From Eublepharis macularius (taxonomy: Eukaryota; Chordata; Lepidosauria; Squamata; Eublepharidae), in assembly GCF_028583425.1 (NCBI RefSeq), contig NC_072791.1, positions 46,135,368-46,199,367 on the forward strand: DNA of 64,000 nucleotides, in the 5' to 3' direction. Below the pieces are notes generated by a model. It searched no databases and was not told the DNA's origin. It was given only the letters and a program-made list of their open reading frames with translations. A program made the position numbers and the translations under genes. This document shows, piece by piece, positions 60,701 to 63,335 of this stretch (positions are counted from its first letter, which is position 1; each line of letters begins with the position of its first letter).

Positions 60701-60951
60701 ACTGGGCCTCTCTGAGGATGTTGAGATGGGGGAGGAATTCCATACTAATGAGACTGAAGAATGTTTTCTTTCTTCTCCCATCAGATGTTAATGAATGTGA
60801 AGAGGCCAGTGCCACCATGCCCCTGTGCGAGGGCAGTGTCTGTGAGAACACAGAAGGCTCTTACCGCTGCAACTGCTTGCCTGGATATGTAGCTTTAGCC
60901 GAGCCTCACCGTTGTGTGCCAGAAGCAGCTCAGAGTCCAGAGGCAGCATGA
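5754..60951 (+). CDS. LTBP2: LTBP2, latent TGF-beta binding protein 2 (3' part, 25 exons)
   Basis: Extracellular matrix glycoprotein of the fibrillin/LTBP family; known family roles are microfibril association and elastic-fibre and ciliary-zonule assembly. The 25 exons listed separately join in frame to 1,123 codons plus stop. Nearly all introns are phase 1, the family rule for EGF and TB modules. Identity rests on LTBP2-specific stretches: [18 protein letters not shown] text in the first TB domain, [13 protein letters not shown] after the second, [16 protein letters not shown] and ALCPPRSS in the third, then RPGYEYGP and QPHYV in the spacer before the last EGFs. LTBP1, LTBP3 and LTBP4 differ at these places as I remember them. 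The N-terminal exons are upstream of the window. LTBP1 is the main alternative and is unlikely. Confidence 0.95.
6425..6770. repeat. Penelope-like terminal sequences in inverted pair
   Basis: 6426-6485 carries the P1 terminal signature in reverse (GAGAGTCAAAGCTCCCTTCT) and 6640-6770 carries it forward (GAACGGAGCTTTGACTCT). Between them is the P1 spacer type also seen at 18225-18360. Reads as a truncated element with inverted pseudo-LTRs. Confidence 0.55.
6771..7767. other. Intron, no gene seen
   Basis: A/T-rich. 7060-7380 resembles a repeat whose left end reads GATACTCAGTGGTTTGGGAG but its right end is not clear. I see no other structure. Confidence 0.4.
7768..7932 (+). CDS. LTBP2: LTBP2 window exon 2: first half of 8-Cys/TB domain (TB2 in UniProt order)
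   Basis: 165 bp, phase 1 to 1. Seven of eight TB cysteines: GMC, GVC, the CCC triplet in [14 protein letters not shown], then NCEKC. Only two residues (EK) sit between Cys6 and Cys7. The text is nearly identical to LTBP2 of mammals as I recall it. The eighth Cys is in the next exon. Confidence 0.95.
8256..8400. repeat. Palindromic Penelope-type terminal repeat
   Basis: Two inverted arms: TTGAGGCATAAGCTTTCGAG near 8278 and its near-inverse TTCTCGGAAGCTTATGCCTC near 8338, joined by a short spacer. It ends with CTTAAAGGTGCTACTGGAC, the usual outer motif of this repeat class. Confidence 0.6.
8401..9565. other. Intron, no gene or clear repeat seen
   Basis: A/T-rich sequence with short homopolymer runs only. 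No consistent open frame. Confidence 0.5.
9566..9781 (+). CDS. LTBP2: LTBP2 window exon 3: end of the TB domain and start of the linker
   Basis: 216 bp, phase 1 to 1. Begins [19 protein letters not shown], which supplies TB Cys8, then a basic/acidic stretch ([11 protein letters not shown]) and a low-conservation linker with no further cysteine. The start is strongly LTBP2-like. Confidence 0.95.
9805..10062 (-). repeat. SINE family B
   Basis: Minus strand: head remnant, B box as GGTTTGAATCTGC, then GAGGTTGCTGTTGTGGGG-type body and a (TAAA)n-type tail seen on the plus strand as repeated TTTA at 9808-9830. Confidence 0.75.
10675..10694 (+). CDS. LTBP2: LTBP2 window exon 4: 20-bp microexon of the linker
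   Basis: Flanked by TTTTACAG and GTAAGT. It converts phase 1 to phase 0 and encodes GESPEDQ with the split G. Without it exons 3 and 5 would not join in frame. In human LTBP2, as I recall, the equivalent place reads GDSQAGQ, also seven residues, which supports it. Confidence 0.8.
10850..11066. repeat. MITE-like repeat, family C
   Basis: Left end GTTGTCAACTCCAAGTTTGG, right end CTTGGAGGTTGACAACCCT. The internal GGGTATTATGCCATACAGTC is the family's conserved middle. Confidence 0.65.
11067..12569. other. Intron, no gene seen
   Basis: Mixed-composition intron. Short open frames without family resemblance. No repeat boundaries recognised. Confidence 0.45.
12570..13625 (-). mobile_element. L2-type LINE 3' fragment with reverse transcriptase C-terminus
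   Basis: The minus-strand frame at 13609-13322 contains [19 protein letters not shown], then [20 protein letters not shown]. This is the conserved end of the L2/CR1-clade reverse transcriptase ORF, where the DYCNAL motif is diagnostic. It continues in a degraded frame ([20 protein letters not shown]) to about 13000. The lower coordinates are its 3' end. Frameshifted and 5' truncated. Confidence 0.8.
14065..14104 (+). CDS. LTBP2: LTBP2 window exon 5: 40-bp linker exon
   Basis: Acceptor TATTTCACAG, donor GTAAATG. Phase 0 to 1, encoding [13 protein letters not shown] plus a split G. Its phase exactly complements the microexon before it. Very acidic. The human linker has 14 residues ending in G at the same place, as I recall. 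Confidence 0.8.
14761..14962. repeat. Palindromic Penelope-type terminal repeat
   Basis: Left arm AGTCCAGTACACCTTAGAGA through GAGCTCCCTTCTTC; right arm AGCTCTGACTTGAAACCTC through GTGCACTGTACTCAAATCC, roughly the inverse. Ends with AACACAACTACCC, the usual outer motif. Confidence 0.65.
14963..16067. other. Intron, no gene seen
   Basis: A/T-rich intron. Open frames in 15318-15716 on both strands show no family resemblance. Confidence 0.45.
16068..16581 (+). repeat. SINE family B split by an insertion
   Basis: Head and B box (AGGTTTGAATCTTCACG) run to about 16183. The tail half (ACTCTCAGCCTAACTTATTT to AATAAATAAC) resumes at 16473. The gap holds the element listed next. Confidence 0.7.
16192..16464. 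mobile_element. Insertion inside a SINE, with internal palindrome
   Basis: AGTTGCCA occurs at 16184-16191 and again at 16465-16472, a perfect 8-bp duplication. Inside, about 16236-16290 (GTGTTGAAGTCATGTTCAGA) is the imperfect inverse of about 16315-16372, arms of roughly 50 bp. hAT-like size of target duplication, but clean terminal repeats next to it are not visible. Confidence 0.5.
16663..16761 (+). CDS. LTBP2: LTBP2 window exon 6: last linker exon
   Basis: 99 bp, phase 1 to 1. Encodes [20 protein letters not shown], continuing to TLFPG. Pro-rich, no cysteine. Same length as the human linker segment that contains IAEI, as I recall. Confidence 0.85.
17270..17460 (-). repeat. SINE family A
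   Basis: Minus-strand tRNA-like head (GAGCCTTAGCTCTAAGGAAG), B box GGTTCAATCCC and tail ACTCAGTATAAGATACTG. Diverged. Confidence 0.65.
17740..18130. other. GC-rich island inside an intron
   Basis: Strikingly GC-rich with CpGs, runs such as TGCCGCCGCCAGCTCC, and repeated GCAGCAGC/GCTGCAGC motifs. It borders a Penelope-type end at 18135. No TATA box, exon or consistent frame. I favour a GC-rich transposon fragment over a promoter. Confidence 0.45.
18135..18660 (-). mobile_element. Penelope-like element fragment (P1) with GIY-YIG C-terminus
   Basis: 18150-18220 is the P1 terminal sequence (GAGTCAAAGCTCCCTTCTTC). Reading the minus strand from about 18650 gives [19 protein letters not shown], then [20 protein letters not shown] and [12 protein letters not shown]. 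The R-x-N-x-H-K-S-D-I plus KPVG arrangement fits the region after the YIG motif in GIY-YIG endonuclease domains. A stop follows KPVG, so it is dead. Confidence 0.7.
18661..20207. other. Intron, no gene seen
   Basis: No confident repeats or frames. The last 120 bases lead into the exon 7 acceptor. Confidence 0.45.
20208..20333 (+). CDS. LTBP2: LTBP2 window exon 7: EGF without calcium motif
   Basis: 126 bp, phase 1 to 1. Starts [20 protein letters not shown], then [11 protein letters not shown] and TYCI. Six cysteines but no D-x-D/N-E start, so non-calcium-binding, as expected for the first EGF of the LTBP2 central array. The donor is GTATTC, a weak match. The intron after it is only 267 bp. 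Confidence 0.93.
20601..20729 (+). CDS. LTBP2: LTBP2 window exon 8: cbEGF
   Basis: 129 bp, phase 1 to 1. [20 protein letters not shown], then [14 protein letters not shown] and SCQ: full calcium-binding consensus with N and Y at the usual hydroxylation-core sites. Confidence 0.95.
21566..21685 (+). CDS. LTBP2: LTBP2 window exon 9: cbEGF
   Basis: 120 bp, phase 1 to 1. [20 protein letters not shown], then [12 protein letters not shown] and ECE. Matches the human repeat beginning DINECEQPGVC, as I recall. The next exon by position does not match the next human repeat (see findings). Confidence 0.95.
21983..22155 (-). repeat. SINE family B
   Basis: Minus strand: TAGTGATTAAAGTGTTGATT head, B box GGTTTGAATCC, and the ACAGGGTTGTTGTGAAGATA body. 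Confidence 0.7.
22630..22680. repeat. Family C repeat fragment
   Basis: TTTGCCAACCCTAGGCTGGG followed by AAATTCCTGGAGGGC, the end of family C only. Confidence 0.5.
22706..23180 (+). mobile_element. CR1 LINE 3' end, split by a hAT MITE
   Basis: Left piece ends GTGCCCAGGG. Right piece resumes TAATGCTGATCGGCACTTTG and runs through GAGCAAGAGTCACTGG, CATTTTGCAGGGGGTTGGAC to AAGATGACCC. The intact version of the same sequence is at 59640-59875. Confidence 0.75.
22729..22991. mobile_element. hAT-type MITE, 263 bp
   Basis: Left end CACTGTGTCCCAACC, right end GGTTGGGAAACACTG. Flanks GCCCAGGG (22721-22728) and GTCCAGGG (22992-22999) are an 8-bp target duplication with one difference, matching the hAT rule. 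Contains CGTGGAACCCTTGATGATG near the right end. Confidence 0.8.
23181..24954. other. Intron, no gene seen
   Basis: Open frames at 23637-24236 have no family resemblance. Local near-duplicate GATTGGGACTGTGGAGCAGG / AATTGGGACTGTGGTGCAG at about 23740-23790. I searched this gap for EGF exons on the plus strand (acceptor, GATGAATGT-type start) and saw none. Confidence 0.5.
24955..25065 (+). repeat. LINE 3' tail, probably L2-type
   Basis: GTTAGCTGCCCTGAGCCCCA, GGGAGGGCTGGGTATAAATC and a run of AAATAAATAATAAATAAA: the usual end of reptilian L2-like LINEs. Confidence 0.6.
25300..25425 (+). CDS. LTBP2: LTBP2 window exon 10: cbEGF
   Basis: 126 bp, phase 1 to 1. [20 protein letters not shown], then [15 protein letters not shown] and TCE. 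The C-V-A-C spacing matches the human repeat containing CSACENGY rather than the two repeats that precede it in human. Confidence 0.95.
25725..26020. repeat. Old repeat debris
   Basis: 25725-25785 resembles the TGCAATCCTAA-type MITE (GACTGCAGCCCTAAGCATG, GTGAGACTTCTGAGCAG). 25965-26020 is a SINE-type tail (GGGGAGAAAAGCAAGGTATA and TAAATAAATAAA). Confidence 0.4.
26307..26432 (+). CDS. LTBP2: LTBP2 window exon 11: cbEGF
   Basis: 126 bp, phase 1 to 1. [20 protein letters not shown], then [15 protein letters not shown] and ICE. Followed by an almost 12-kb intron, the longest in the window. Confidence 0.95.
26488..26722 (-). repeat. SINE family B
   Basis: Minus strand: TAGTGGTTAGTGTACTGGAC head; body CCTCACAGGATTTTTGTAAG; tail region near 26490-26520. 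Confidence 0.7.
27010..27270 (-). pseudogene. Helitron Pif1-like helicase C-terminus, frameshifted
   Basis: Minus strand: a PSDNPFE block, a stop, then [20 protein letters not shown] and KVAGIDF. After a frameshift comes YVAC-type text, [16 protein letters not shown], then [13 protein letters not shown] and a stop. [10 protein letters not shown] is helicase motif VI-region text characteristic of Helitron helicases. Broken by at least one frameshift and a stop. Confidence 0.8.
28383..28800 (-). pseudogene. Helitron N-terminal (Helitron_like_N) fragment
   Basis: Minus strand: [29 protein letters not shown], then [12 protein letters not shown], and [18 protein letters not shown]. The Cys-rich C-x2-C, CC-x-NGKV and YN-x3-M-T-S pattern is that of the region before the Rep domain. 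Ends at a stop. Confidence 0.75.
28881..29963. other. Intron, no gene seen
   Basis: A/T-rich, especially 29560-29900. No recognised repeat or coding frame. Confidence 0.45.
29964..30058. repeat. Short MITE-like repeat, family E
   Basis: AGGCTGCAATCCTAAGAACA at the left and GAATAGGATTGC at the right are inverses at the ends. The internal GGGACTTACTTCTGAGCAGA is typical. Related ends occur at 40428 and 63244. Confidence 0.6.
30828..32110. repeat. Eight degenerate copies of a module inside the hAT-like element
   Basis: The core ACCTTCCTGCCTTCACGGAA (with changes) recurs at about 30839, 31012, 31168, 31288, 31517, 31739, 31850 and 32016. It is usually followed by AGGAGGGGATGGGCGGGAC, then GGAAGGGT and AGAGAGGGAGAGG. 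Irregular spacing, about 110-230 bp. Confidence 0.75.
32400..32800. repeat. Duplicated pair inside the hAT-like element
   Basis: About 32408-32510 and 32694-32790 share CTGAGCCCTCAACCT, TGCTGTTCTAA-type text, GGAACAATCTC/AGAACAACCTC and GGCCTGCCTGA. Roughly 100 bp each, direct orientation. Confidence 0.65.
33520..33940. repeat. Tandem units with trinucleotide tracts inside the hAT-like element
   Basis: GTGAGCCCTCAGCCGAGGTG or near-identical text begins at about 33522, 33713 and 33864, followed by TGGCCCCAGGGCCTGGCAGC. Units end in a (TCA)n tract (33652-33709) or an (ATG)n tract (33836-33856). Older relatives lie at about 32195 and 32320. Confidence 0.8.
34956..35215. mobile_element. Palindromic hAT-type MITE, 260 bp
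   Basis: Almost the whole element is one inverted repeat: CAGGGCTTTTTTTCAGGGGG at the left, AGAAAAAAAGCCCTG at the right, centre near 35085 with GAGGGCAATCTAAACTCCCC inverse arms. Perfect 8-bp target duplication GGTTGTAT at 34948-34955 and 35216-35223. Confidence 0.9.
35592..35640 (-). ncRNA. Hammerhead-ribozyme-like fold in Penelope-like terminal repeat P1
   Basis: Minus strand: CTGAAGA, one base, GTGAG, a loop, CTCAC (five perfect pairs as stem II), then GAAA, a short AGCT stem III and a T-containing junction leading to CATACC. The C-U-G-A-N-G-A and G-A-A-A core boxes match a hammerhead. The extra base after the first box is not canonical. Penelope-like terminal repeats are known to carry hammerheads. 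Activity is unproven. Confidence 0.4.
35711..36595. other. Intron, no gene seen
   Basis: No repeat or frame recognised. An exon-like stretch at 36430-36550 ending in GAG/GTATCA lacks cysteine pattern and fits no LTBP module. Confidence 0.4.
36596..36815 (+). repeat. SINE family A
   Basis: A box TGGCTCAGTGGTAAAGC, B-box remnant, GAGACCCTGGAGAGCTGC, and tail GACTCAGTAGAAGGCAGCTT. Best-ordered copy of the family here. Confidence 0.8.
36816..38374. other. Intron, no gene seen
   Basis: 38268-38345 is a Penelope-type terminal scrap (GCAGCATTTTAAAGGCTAAT). A (GT)n tract lies at about 37931. Otherwise featureless. Confidence 0.4.
38375..38497 (+). CDS. LTBP2: LTBP2 window exon 12: cbEGF
   Basis: 123 bp, phase 1 to 1. 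[20 protein letters not shown], then [16 protein letters not shown] and [13 protein letters not shown] parallels human FQLANGTVCE as I recall, fixing its place in the array. NGT is a potential N-glycosylation site. Confidence 0.95.
38498..39995. other. Intron, no gene seen
   Basis: A LINE/SINE-like tail at about 39340-39410 (CAAGCTGCCTTGAGCAGGAC and AAATAAATAATAAAT). Otherwise no structure recognised. Confidence 0.45.
39996..40121 (+). CDS. LTBP2: LTBP2 window exon 13: cbEGF
   Basis: 126 bp, phase 1 to 1. [35 protein letters not shown] and TCQ. The unusual NSHGS(Y/F)FC core is shared with the matching human repeat. Confidence 0.95.
40428..40510. repeat. Family E MITE fragment
   Basis: AACAGTGCAATCCTAAACAG, CCCATTGACTTCAGAATTAC; the right TIR is eroded. 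Confidence 0.5.
40738..40960. repeat. MITE-like repeat, family C
   Basis: GTTGTCAACCTCCAGGTAGG to GCCCAGAGATGGTGACCCT. Full-length, forward, with AAATGGCTGCTTTGGAGGGT in the middle. Confidence 0.65.
41253..41375 (+). CDS. LTBP2: LTBP2 window exon 14: cbEGF
   Basis: 123 bp, phase 1 to 1. [34 protein letters not shown] and DCI. Six cysteines, complete calcium motif. Confidence 0.95.
41753..41884 (+). CDS. LTBP2: LTBP2 window exon 15: cbEGF with widened Cys4-Cys5 gap
   Basis: 132 bp, phase 1 to 1. [37 protein letters not shown] and ECI. The C-I-M-G-C spacing (three residues) and CGTW motif match the human repeat with YRCVLGC. Confidence 0.95.
41885..43511. other. Intron, no gene seen
   Basis: A C run at about 42600. 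42945-43030 is a degraded Penelope-type end (GGCAAAAGCTTCATGAACTG). Otherwise featureless. Confidence 0.4.
43512..43760 (+). repeat. SINE family B, near full length
   Basis: GTGATGTAGTGTTCAGAGTG head, B box AGGATTGAATCCC, CCATGGAAGCTCGCTAGGTG, GTTGTTGTAAGGATAAAATG, tail AAATAAATAAGCAA. Confidence 0.8.
44394..44519 (+). CDS. LTBP2: LTBP2 window exon 16: cbEGF
   Basis: 126 bp, phase 1 to 1. [37 protein letters not shown] and DCI. Near-identical to the human repeat DIDECANDTMCGSHGFC as I recall. NET is a possible glycosylation site. Confidence 0.95.
44622..44655. repeat. TTG/TTA microsatellite
   Basis: Alternating (TTG)n then (TTA)n trinucleotides. Confidence 0.8.
44935..45175 (-). repeat. SINE family B
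   Basis: Plus strand shows the tail first (TTATTTATTTAGATATATTT), then AAAGCAGCTTACCTCTCC, B-box inverse GATTTGAACCTGGG and head inverse. Clear copy. Confidence 0.8.
45724..45789 (-). ncRNA. Hammerhead-ribozyme-like fold, sense arm of P2
   Basis: Inverse copy of the fold described at 46480-46545, lying 3' of the endonuclease frame in its own sense. CTGAAGA, GCCAGC/GCTGGC stem II, GAAAC and GTC are all present on the minus strand. Confidence 0.4.
45847..46423 (-). pseudogene. GIY-YIG endonuclease end of a Penelope-like polyprotein
   Basis: Open minus-strand frame from the arm to a stop at 45847: [16 protein letters not shown], then [63 protein letters not shown] then V-Y-I-G is the GIY-YIG pair, R-x3-R-x-x-E-H the following helix, and AEH, E and IEIHKH are typical of Penelope endonucleases. 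The frame is intact, but the reverse transcriptase part is missing. Confidence 0.85.
46480..46545 (+). ncRNA. Hammerhead-ribozyme-like fold, antisense arm of P2
   Basis: TTGGT (46480-46484) can pair with GCCAA (46541-46545); CCT with AGG next to the core; CTGAAGA at 46494-46500; GCCAGC with GCTGGC (six perfect pairs) as stem II; GAAAC then GTC at 46521-46528 with a minimal stem III. One unpaired T follows CTGAAGA, which departs from the canonical core. Hammerheads in Penelope-like terminal repeats are established; this copy is inferred. Confidence 0.4.
46632..47262. other. Intron, no gene seen
   Basis: No repeat or frame recognised apart from short homopolymers. Confidence 0.4.
47263..47406 (+). 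CDS. LTBP2: LTBP2 window exon 17: last cbEGF of the central array
   Basis: 144 bp, phase 1 to 1. [36 protein letters not shown] and GVCRPRSGM. Leads into the hinge before the next TB domain. It has A in place of the usual S of E-G-S-F. Confidence 0.95.
47407..49886. other. Intron, little structure
   Basis: 49455-49560 is a truncated SINE-B tail in reverse (TTTATACCCCACACCTTTCG, CACAGCAGCTTATGTTCTCC). Otherwise no repeat or frame recognised. Confidence 0.45.
49887..50078 (+). CDS. LTBP2: LTBP2 window exon 18: 8-Cys/TB domain with LTBP1-like Cys6-Cys7 spacer
   Basis: 192 bp, phase 1 to 1. An acidic hinge ([15 protein letters not shown]), then [42 protein letters not shown]. This is the domain that in LTBP1 and LTBP3 bonds covalently to the TGF-beta propeptide. 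C-E-T-H-P-C keeps four residues between Cys6 and Cys7, as LTBP1 does. Mammalian LTBP2, as I recall, has two. NNTT holds a glycosylation site also kept in family members. Confidence 0.95.
50172..50392. repeat. MITE-like repeat, family C
   Basis: GTGTTGCCAACTCCAGCCTG to CCACCTGGAGGTTTGCAATC. It lies between exons 18 and 19. Confidence 0.65.
50488..50571 (+). CDS. LTBP2: LTBP2 window exon 19: end of that TB domain
   Basis: 84 bp, phase 1 to 1. [20 protein letters not shown], then IFGQTSYT. Supplies Cys8. [11 protein letters not shown] is LTBP2-type text, so the domain as a whole is LTBP2 despite its LTBP1-like first exon. Confidence 0.95.
51019..51903. repeat. Head-to-head array of about 195-bp units
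   Basis: Two direct units (51019-51213, 51214-51409) start CTTTGGATCACCCCAAATCA and end CCCCCAAATAATC. After a junction near 51410, partial and full units follow in inverse orientation (about 51425-51477, 51478-51671, 51672-51869, 51870-51903). Each better-kept unit holds the same short frame with [24 protein letters not shown] and [16 protein letters not shown], on the plus strand in the first half and the minus strand in the second. Family unknown. Confidence 0.85.
51904..53093. other. Intron, no gene seen
   Basis: 52455-52512 is a SINE-B head in reverse (CCTAGTCTGACACTATAGCC). Otherwise A/T-rich and featureless. Confidence 0.45.
53094..53222 (+). CDS. LTBP2: LTBP2 window exon 20: cbEGF
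   Basis: 129 bp, phase 1 to 1. [36 protein letters not shown] and ECI. TDADEC and N-T-V-P-G-Y are shared with human LTBP2. First of the two EGFs between the TB domains. Confidence 0.95.
53446..53586 (+). CDS. LTBP2: LTBP2 window exon 21: cbEGF
   Basis: 141 bp, phase 1 to 1. [37 protein letters not shown] and RCINMSNSA. The intron before it is only 223 bp. NMS is a potential glycosylation site. Confidence 0.95.
53695..53880 (-). repeat. SINE family A
   Basis: ATACTGGATCAGACCAATGA, GGCAGAGGTCTTTCCCAG and the inverse B box ATTTGAACC. Diverged copy directly upstream of exon 22. Confidence 0.6.
53992..54159 (+). CDS. LTBP2: LTBP2 window exon 22: last 8-Cys/TB domain, main part
   Basis: 168 bp, phase 1 to 1. 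[54 protein letters not shown]. Seven TB cysteines; the eighth is in the next exon. [13 protein letters not shown] and LCPPRSS are LTBP2-specific in my memory of the family. Confidence 0.96.
54565..55518. mobile_element. TIR element about 954 bp, CpG-rich, family unknown
   Basis: Left end GGCCGAATCCACACGTCTCA, right end inverse GGCCGAATCCACACTTCCC. Internal sequence unusually CpG-rich for this intron (TCTCGCGTCTTTCGCGTTGC, AACGCGATTAATGC). Possible 3-bp AAG flanks. No transposase frame. Confidence 0.65.
56021..56214. repeat. MITE-like repeat, family C
   Basis: AGGGTTGTCATCTCTGGCTT to TTGAGACTGGTAATCCT. Diverged full-length copy. Confidence 0.6.
56641..56916 (+). CDS. LTBP2: LTBP2 window exon 23: TB Cys8 plus Tyr/Pro/acidic spacer
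   Basis: 276 bp, phase 1 to 1. [39 protein letters not shown], a Glu/Ser-rich part, then [12 protein letters not shown]. The first Cys completes the TB domain; the rest is a cysteine-free spacer. RPGYEYGP and QPHYV place it in LTBP2. Confidence 0.96.
57074..57550. repeat. Perfect 44-bp direct repeat pair
   Basis: 57074-57117 and 57507-57550 are identical, starting GCTATTGTCTATAGCCTTCT and ending GGTTGGCCAGACCAAGA. 389 bases lie between. Each copy contains a small hairpin (AGGCTAT/ATAGCCT). See findings. Confidence 0.9.
58165..58358 (-). repeat. SINE family B touching an acceptor
   Basis: Plus strand: TTATTCTACTCTTACTCCAA tail, CAAGCAGCTTAGGGCAAG, then AGTCTAACCACTACCCCACA, which is the inverse of the SINE head GGGTAGTGGTTAGACT. 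The SINE ends about ten bases before the splice acceptor of exon 24. Confidence 0.75.
58370..58519 (+). CDS. LTBP2: LTBP2 window exon 24: EGF of the C-terminal pair
   Basis: 150 bp, phase 1 to 1. [59 protein letters not shown] is conserved across LTBPs. No D-x-D-E-C start, so calcium binding is not of the standard type. Confidence 0.96.
58520..59639. other. Intron, no gene seen
   Basis: No repeat boundaries or coding frames recognised. Confidence 0.45.
59640..59875 (+). mobile_element. CR1 LINE 3' end
   Basis: GTGCAGGGGGTTGGACTAGA, GGTCCCTTCCAACCTGATGA and the terminal ATTCTATG-type repeat (GAGTCTATGATTCTATGA), the diagnostic CR1 end. Confidence 0.9.
59876..60784. other. Intron, no gene seen
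   Basis: A T run at about 60050 and a G run at about 60260. Otherwise featureless. Confidence 0.45.
60785..60951 (+). CDS. LTBP2: LTBP2 window exon 25: final cbEGF and stop
   Basis: 167 bp coding, entered in phase 1. [51 protein letters not shown] then TGA at 60949-60951. The EGF is followed by a tail of about a dozen residues, slightly longer than the human LTBP2 end as I recall it. Confidence 0.96.
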
Positions 60952-62020
60952 TGCCAGAAGGCAGTGACAGAACAGAGGCAATTCCTTTGGTCAGATACCG
61001 CTTGGGGAGCTGGAAGCCCTTCAGTCTGGGCAAGAACTCCTGTGATATCAGCTTTAAAGCCTACCCATTGTTTCCCAAAGTGCAAAAATGCAGCATCTCA
61101 CTGGACTGAACTCAAAGACCAGTAAGAAGCTCTAAAAGGTTCAAGCATCACCCTTGCTGGCCTATTCAACACAAGCTTCCTGCTTCAGCCACCGTCTGCT
61201 CAGGGTCCAGTCCCTCATACACTGCCATTCAACAGATCGTCATCTTCATCAATCCTCATTTGTAGAACAAGTCAAACATCCTTGTCCTCTGCTCATTTCC
61301 ATTGTATGGGCCAATATTAGACTCATTTCATCTCTGCCCCTCAGTTCTTTGTAGGATTTTGTCCTCCGAGTTATTCTCACCAGGCCTTATCCCCATGTGC
61401 ATTGTTCTTCCTCCTCCGAAGAAACCTCCCACATTATGTAAGATCCCCTTATGTTGCATAGAACCACTACATTCCACACACCTTACCTTGCCGGTCTCAG
61501 AAGCACAGTGCTGTAAATTGGTCAGTCAGTCACAGTTAGTCAAGCAACATAAGCAGGACTCTTCCAGTGTTTTGTTATACAGGCAGCATCTCACCATCAA
61601 CACAGATATCCATGGATTGTGTATTTTTTGCCTGCAGCAGTTGAAGAGTACCCCCCATTTCACAGATGTCGCTGGACTCCTGCAATCTTACTCCCATTCC
61701 CCAAAGCTCCTCTTGCTAGCAATGCAAGGGACACAGCCTTTCATACCTGAGCCTGGAACACGCTGGCCAGCTTCAGAGAATATGGGTTCTATTTATAGTC
61801 AGGCAGTAGCTTGGACTCCAAAGGCCTTTTTGGCTTAAGCCCTCTGTATTCATCCCAGGGCACCTACCCCCTGCACTTTCTATGACTGCTGGAGCATAAA
61901 AGTTTGAAAGATGGAAAAGATTAGCACTCTTTAGTTTCAGAAAGTGTTCTGTGTGGTATTTTCTGTTGTGGGGGAAATACAACATAATGTTAAATAAATG
62001 GTTTTATATAGTGCCTTATG
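60952..62020 (+). other. LTBP2: LTBP2 3' UTR
   Basis: Begins after the stop and runs to the poly(A) signal region. C-rich, without SINEs, and open frames in it look incidental. The cleavage site is inferred to lie 10-30 bases after 61998. Confidence 0.75.
61993..61998 (+). terminator. LTBP2: Poly(A) signal AATAAA for LTBP2
   Basis: Canonical AATAAA within TTAAATAAATGG, 1,042 bases after the stop, followed by a T/G-containing stretch. First such hexamer after the stop. Confidence 0.75.
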
Positions 62021-62459
62021 GCTTGCATAATGGGGCTAATCATAAGCATTCATACCTTCTGTTTGCCATGTTTAAGTTACAAAACAGTAGGATGGAAGGA
62101 AGCACCTAAGAATCAGCCTTGATGATTCAGAAATGATAGTTCACAATTGGCAGTCCTGAGAGATTTGGCAGCATTTTCCCTCCAGGCCACATGGTTTTCA
62201 GATCCAGCAATGTCTGTACCCTTCCCCCCCCCCCAAATCATTCTTTAAATTTTCAGAAACAAATGATGAGTGGCAGGAATCCCATAATGAGTGCAAGTTC
62301 CACCACTTTTTGTCATTGACTGGGAAATAGTCTCTTAAGCAGTTAAAGGTTACAATGAGCTGATATCCTTCTAGTTTCTCTAGATGCACATTGACCAGGC
62401 ACAGTACCTTCCAGGTTGAAAACATTTCACCATCCACTAACAAAACAGACATAAGTTCA

Positions 62460-62475
62460 TTTATTAAGGTTTATT
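62460..62475 (-). terminator. Two AATAAA hexamers on the minus strand
   Basis: TTTATT at 62460-62465 and 62470-62475 read as AATAAA on the minus strand. They may end a convergent gene coming from beyond 64000. In human, ISCA2 is convergent with the LTBP2 3' end as I recall, but no ISCA2 coding text is visible here. Confidence 0.3.
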
Positions 62476-63243
62476 AAAAGAAAAGTTATAAATGGAGGCT
62501 GGGATTGAGGCAAGCAGTTTTCCCAGCAATTCCAGGTTATGAGATAGTGCAAAGCATTGGTTAATGCAAGTTATCCCTGCAGAGAAATCAAATGCAATTT
62601 TGGTTTGGCATCTGTTGTCATAAAACTCCCCCCACCCTTTGAAGCAACAGAAGGTATATCTATTCGGATTCCTTCTGGCCCCAGGTGAGGAAAGCAGATC
62701 CAAGGAAAGTCCAGGTCATGATAGCCAGGAGAAGGAGCAGGTGGAAGCCTGCAGTATCTGATTATGAGAGGCACAGTAGTGTTGATAAACAGCAATAGTC
62801 CTGATGGTTGCTGGCTCAGTTTTCTTACAGATAAAGTCCTTTCTGATGTGTTTCAGTCACTTTTGCCAATGGTTACATGAACCTTTGCCCTGAATTACAG
62901 TAAGACATCTTCCAACCATCCAGACCTTGGTTAGATTCATTTTGGTCACTGGCCCCCTGCTTCATCTGGCCATTGAGAAGAGAACAGTTGTGGGACTCAA
63001 AATAAGAAATGCCTTTTACAGCAAAGCACTTGACTCTTCTATCTGTATCCAACTTTCTTCCATTCCCTAGTAAACTGCAGGGGTTCATTAACTGGTGATT
63101 TGGACAGGAATCCTCCAACAGAACATCATCTGGTTCTGGTCATCAAGCAGTTCCCATCTGACAACTAGTTTCAACTGGGGAAAAATTAGTAAGAGAAATT
63201 TAATCTCAGGCATATAAACATTAGAACTGGGGGGTGGGGGTGG
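62476..63243. other. Downstream stretch without recognised gene
   Basis: No repeats and no coding family seen. It could be the 3' UTR of a minus-strand gene. Confidence 0.35.
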
Positions 63244-63335
63244 TTACAGTGCAATCCTAAACAGTTACCCCAGTCTAAACACATTGATTTAAATAGGCTT
63301 AGACCAGAATAACTCCTCTTAGAATTGCACTGTAA
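63244..63335. repeat. Family E MITE with both TIRs
   Basis: TTACAGTGCAATCCTAAACA at the left and TTAGAATTGCACTGTAAG at the right are near-perfect inverses. About 92 bp. Confidence 0.75.

Noticed and set aside
61302..61838. 178-codon plus-strand open frame after the LTBP2 stop
   Set aside because: Falls in the 3' UTR, no domain resemblance, no splice sites.
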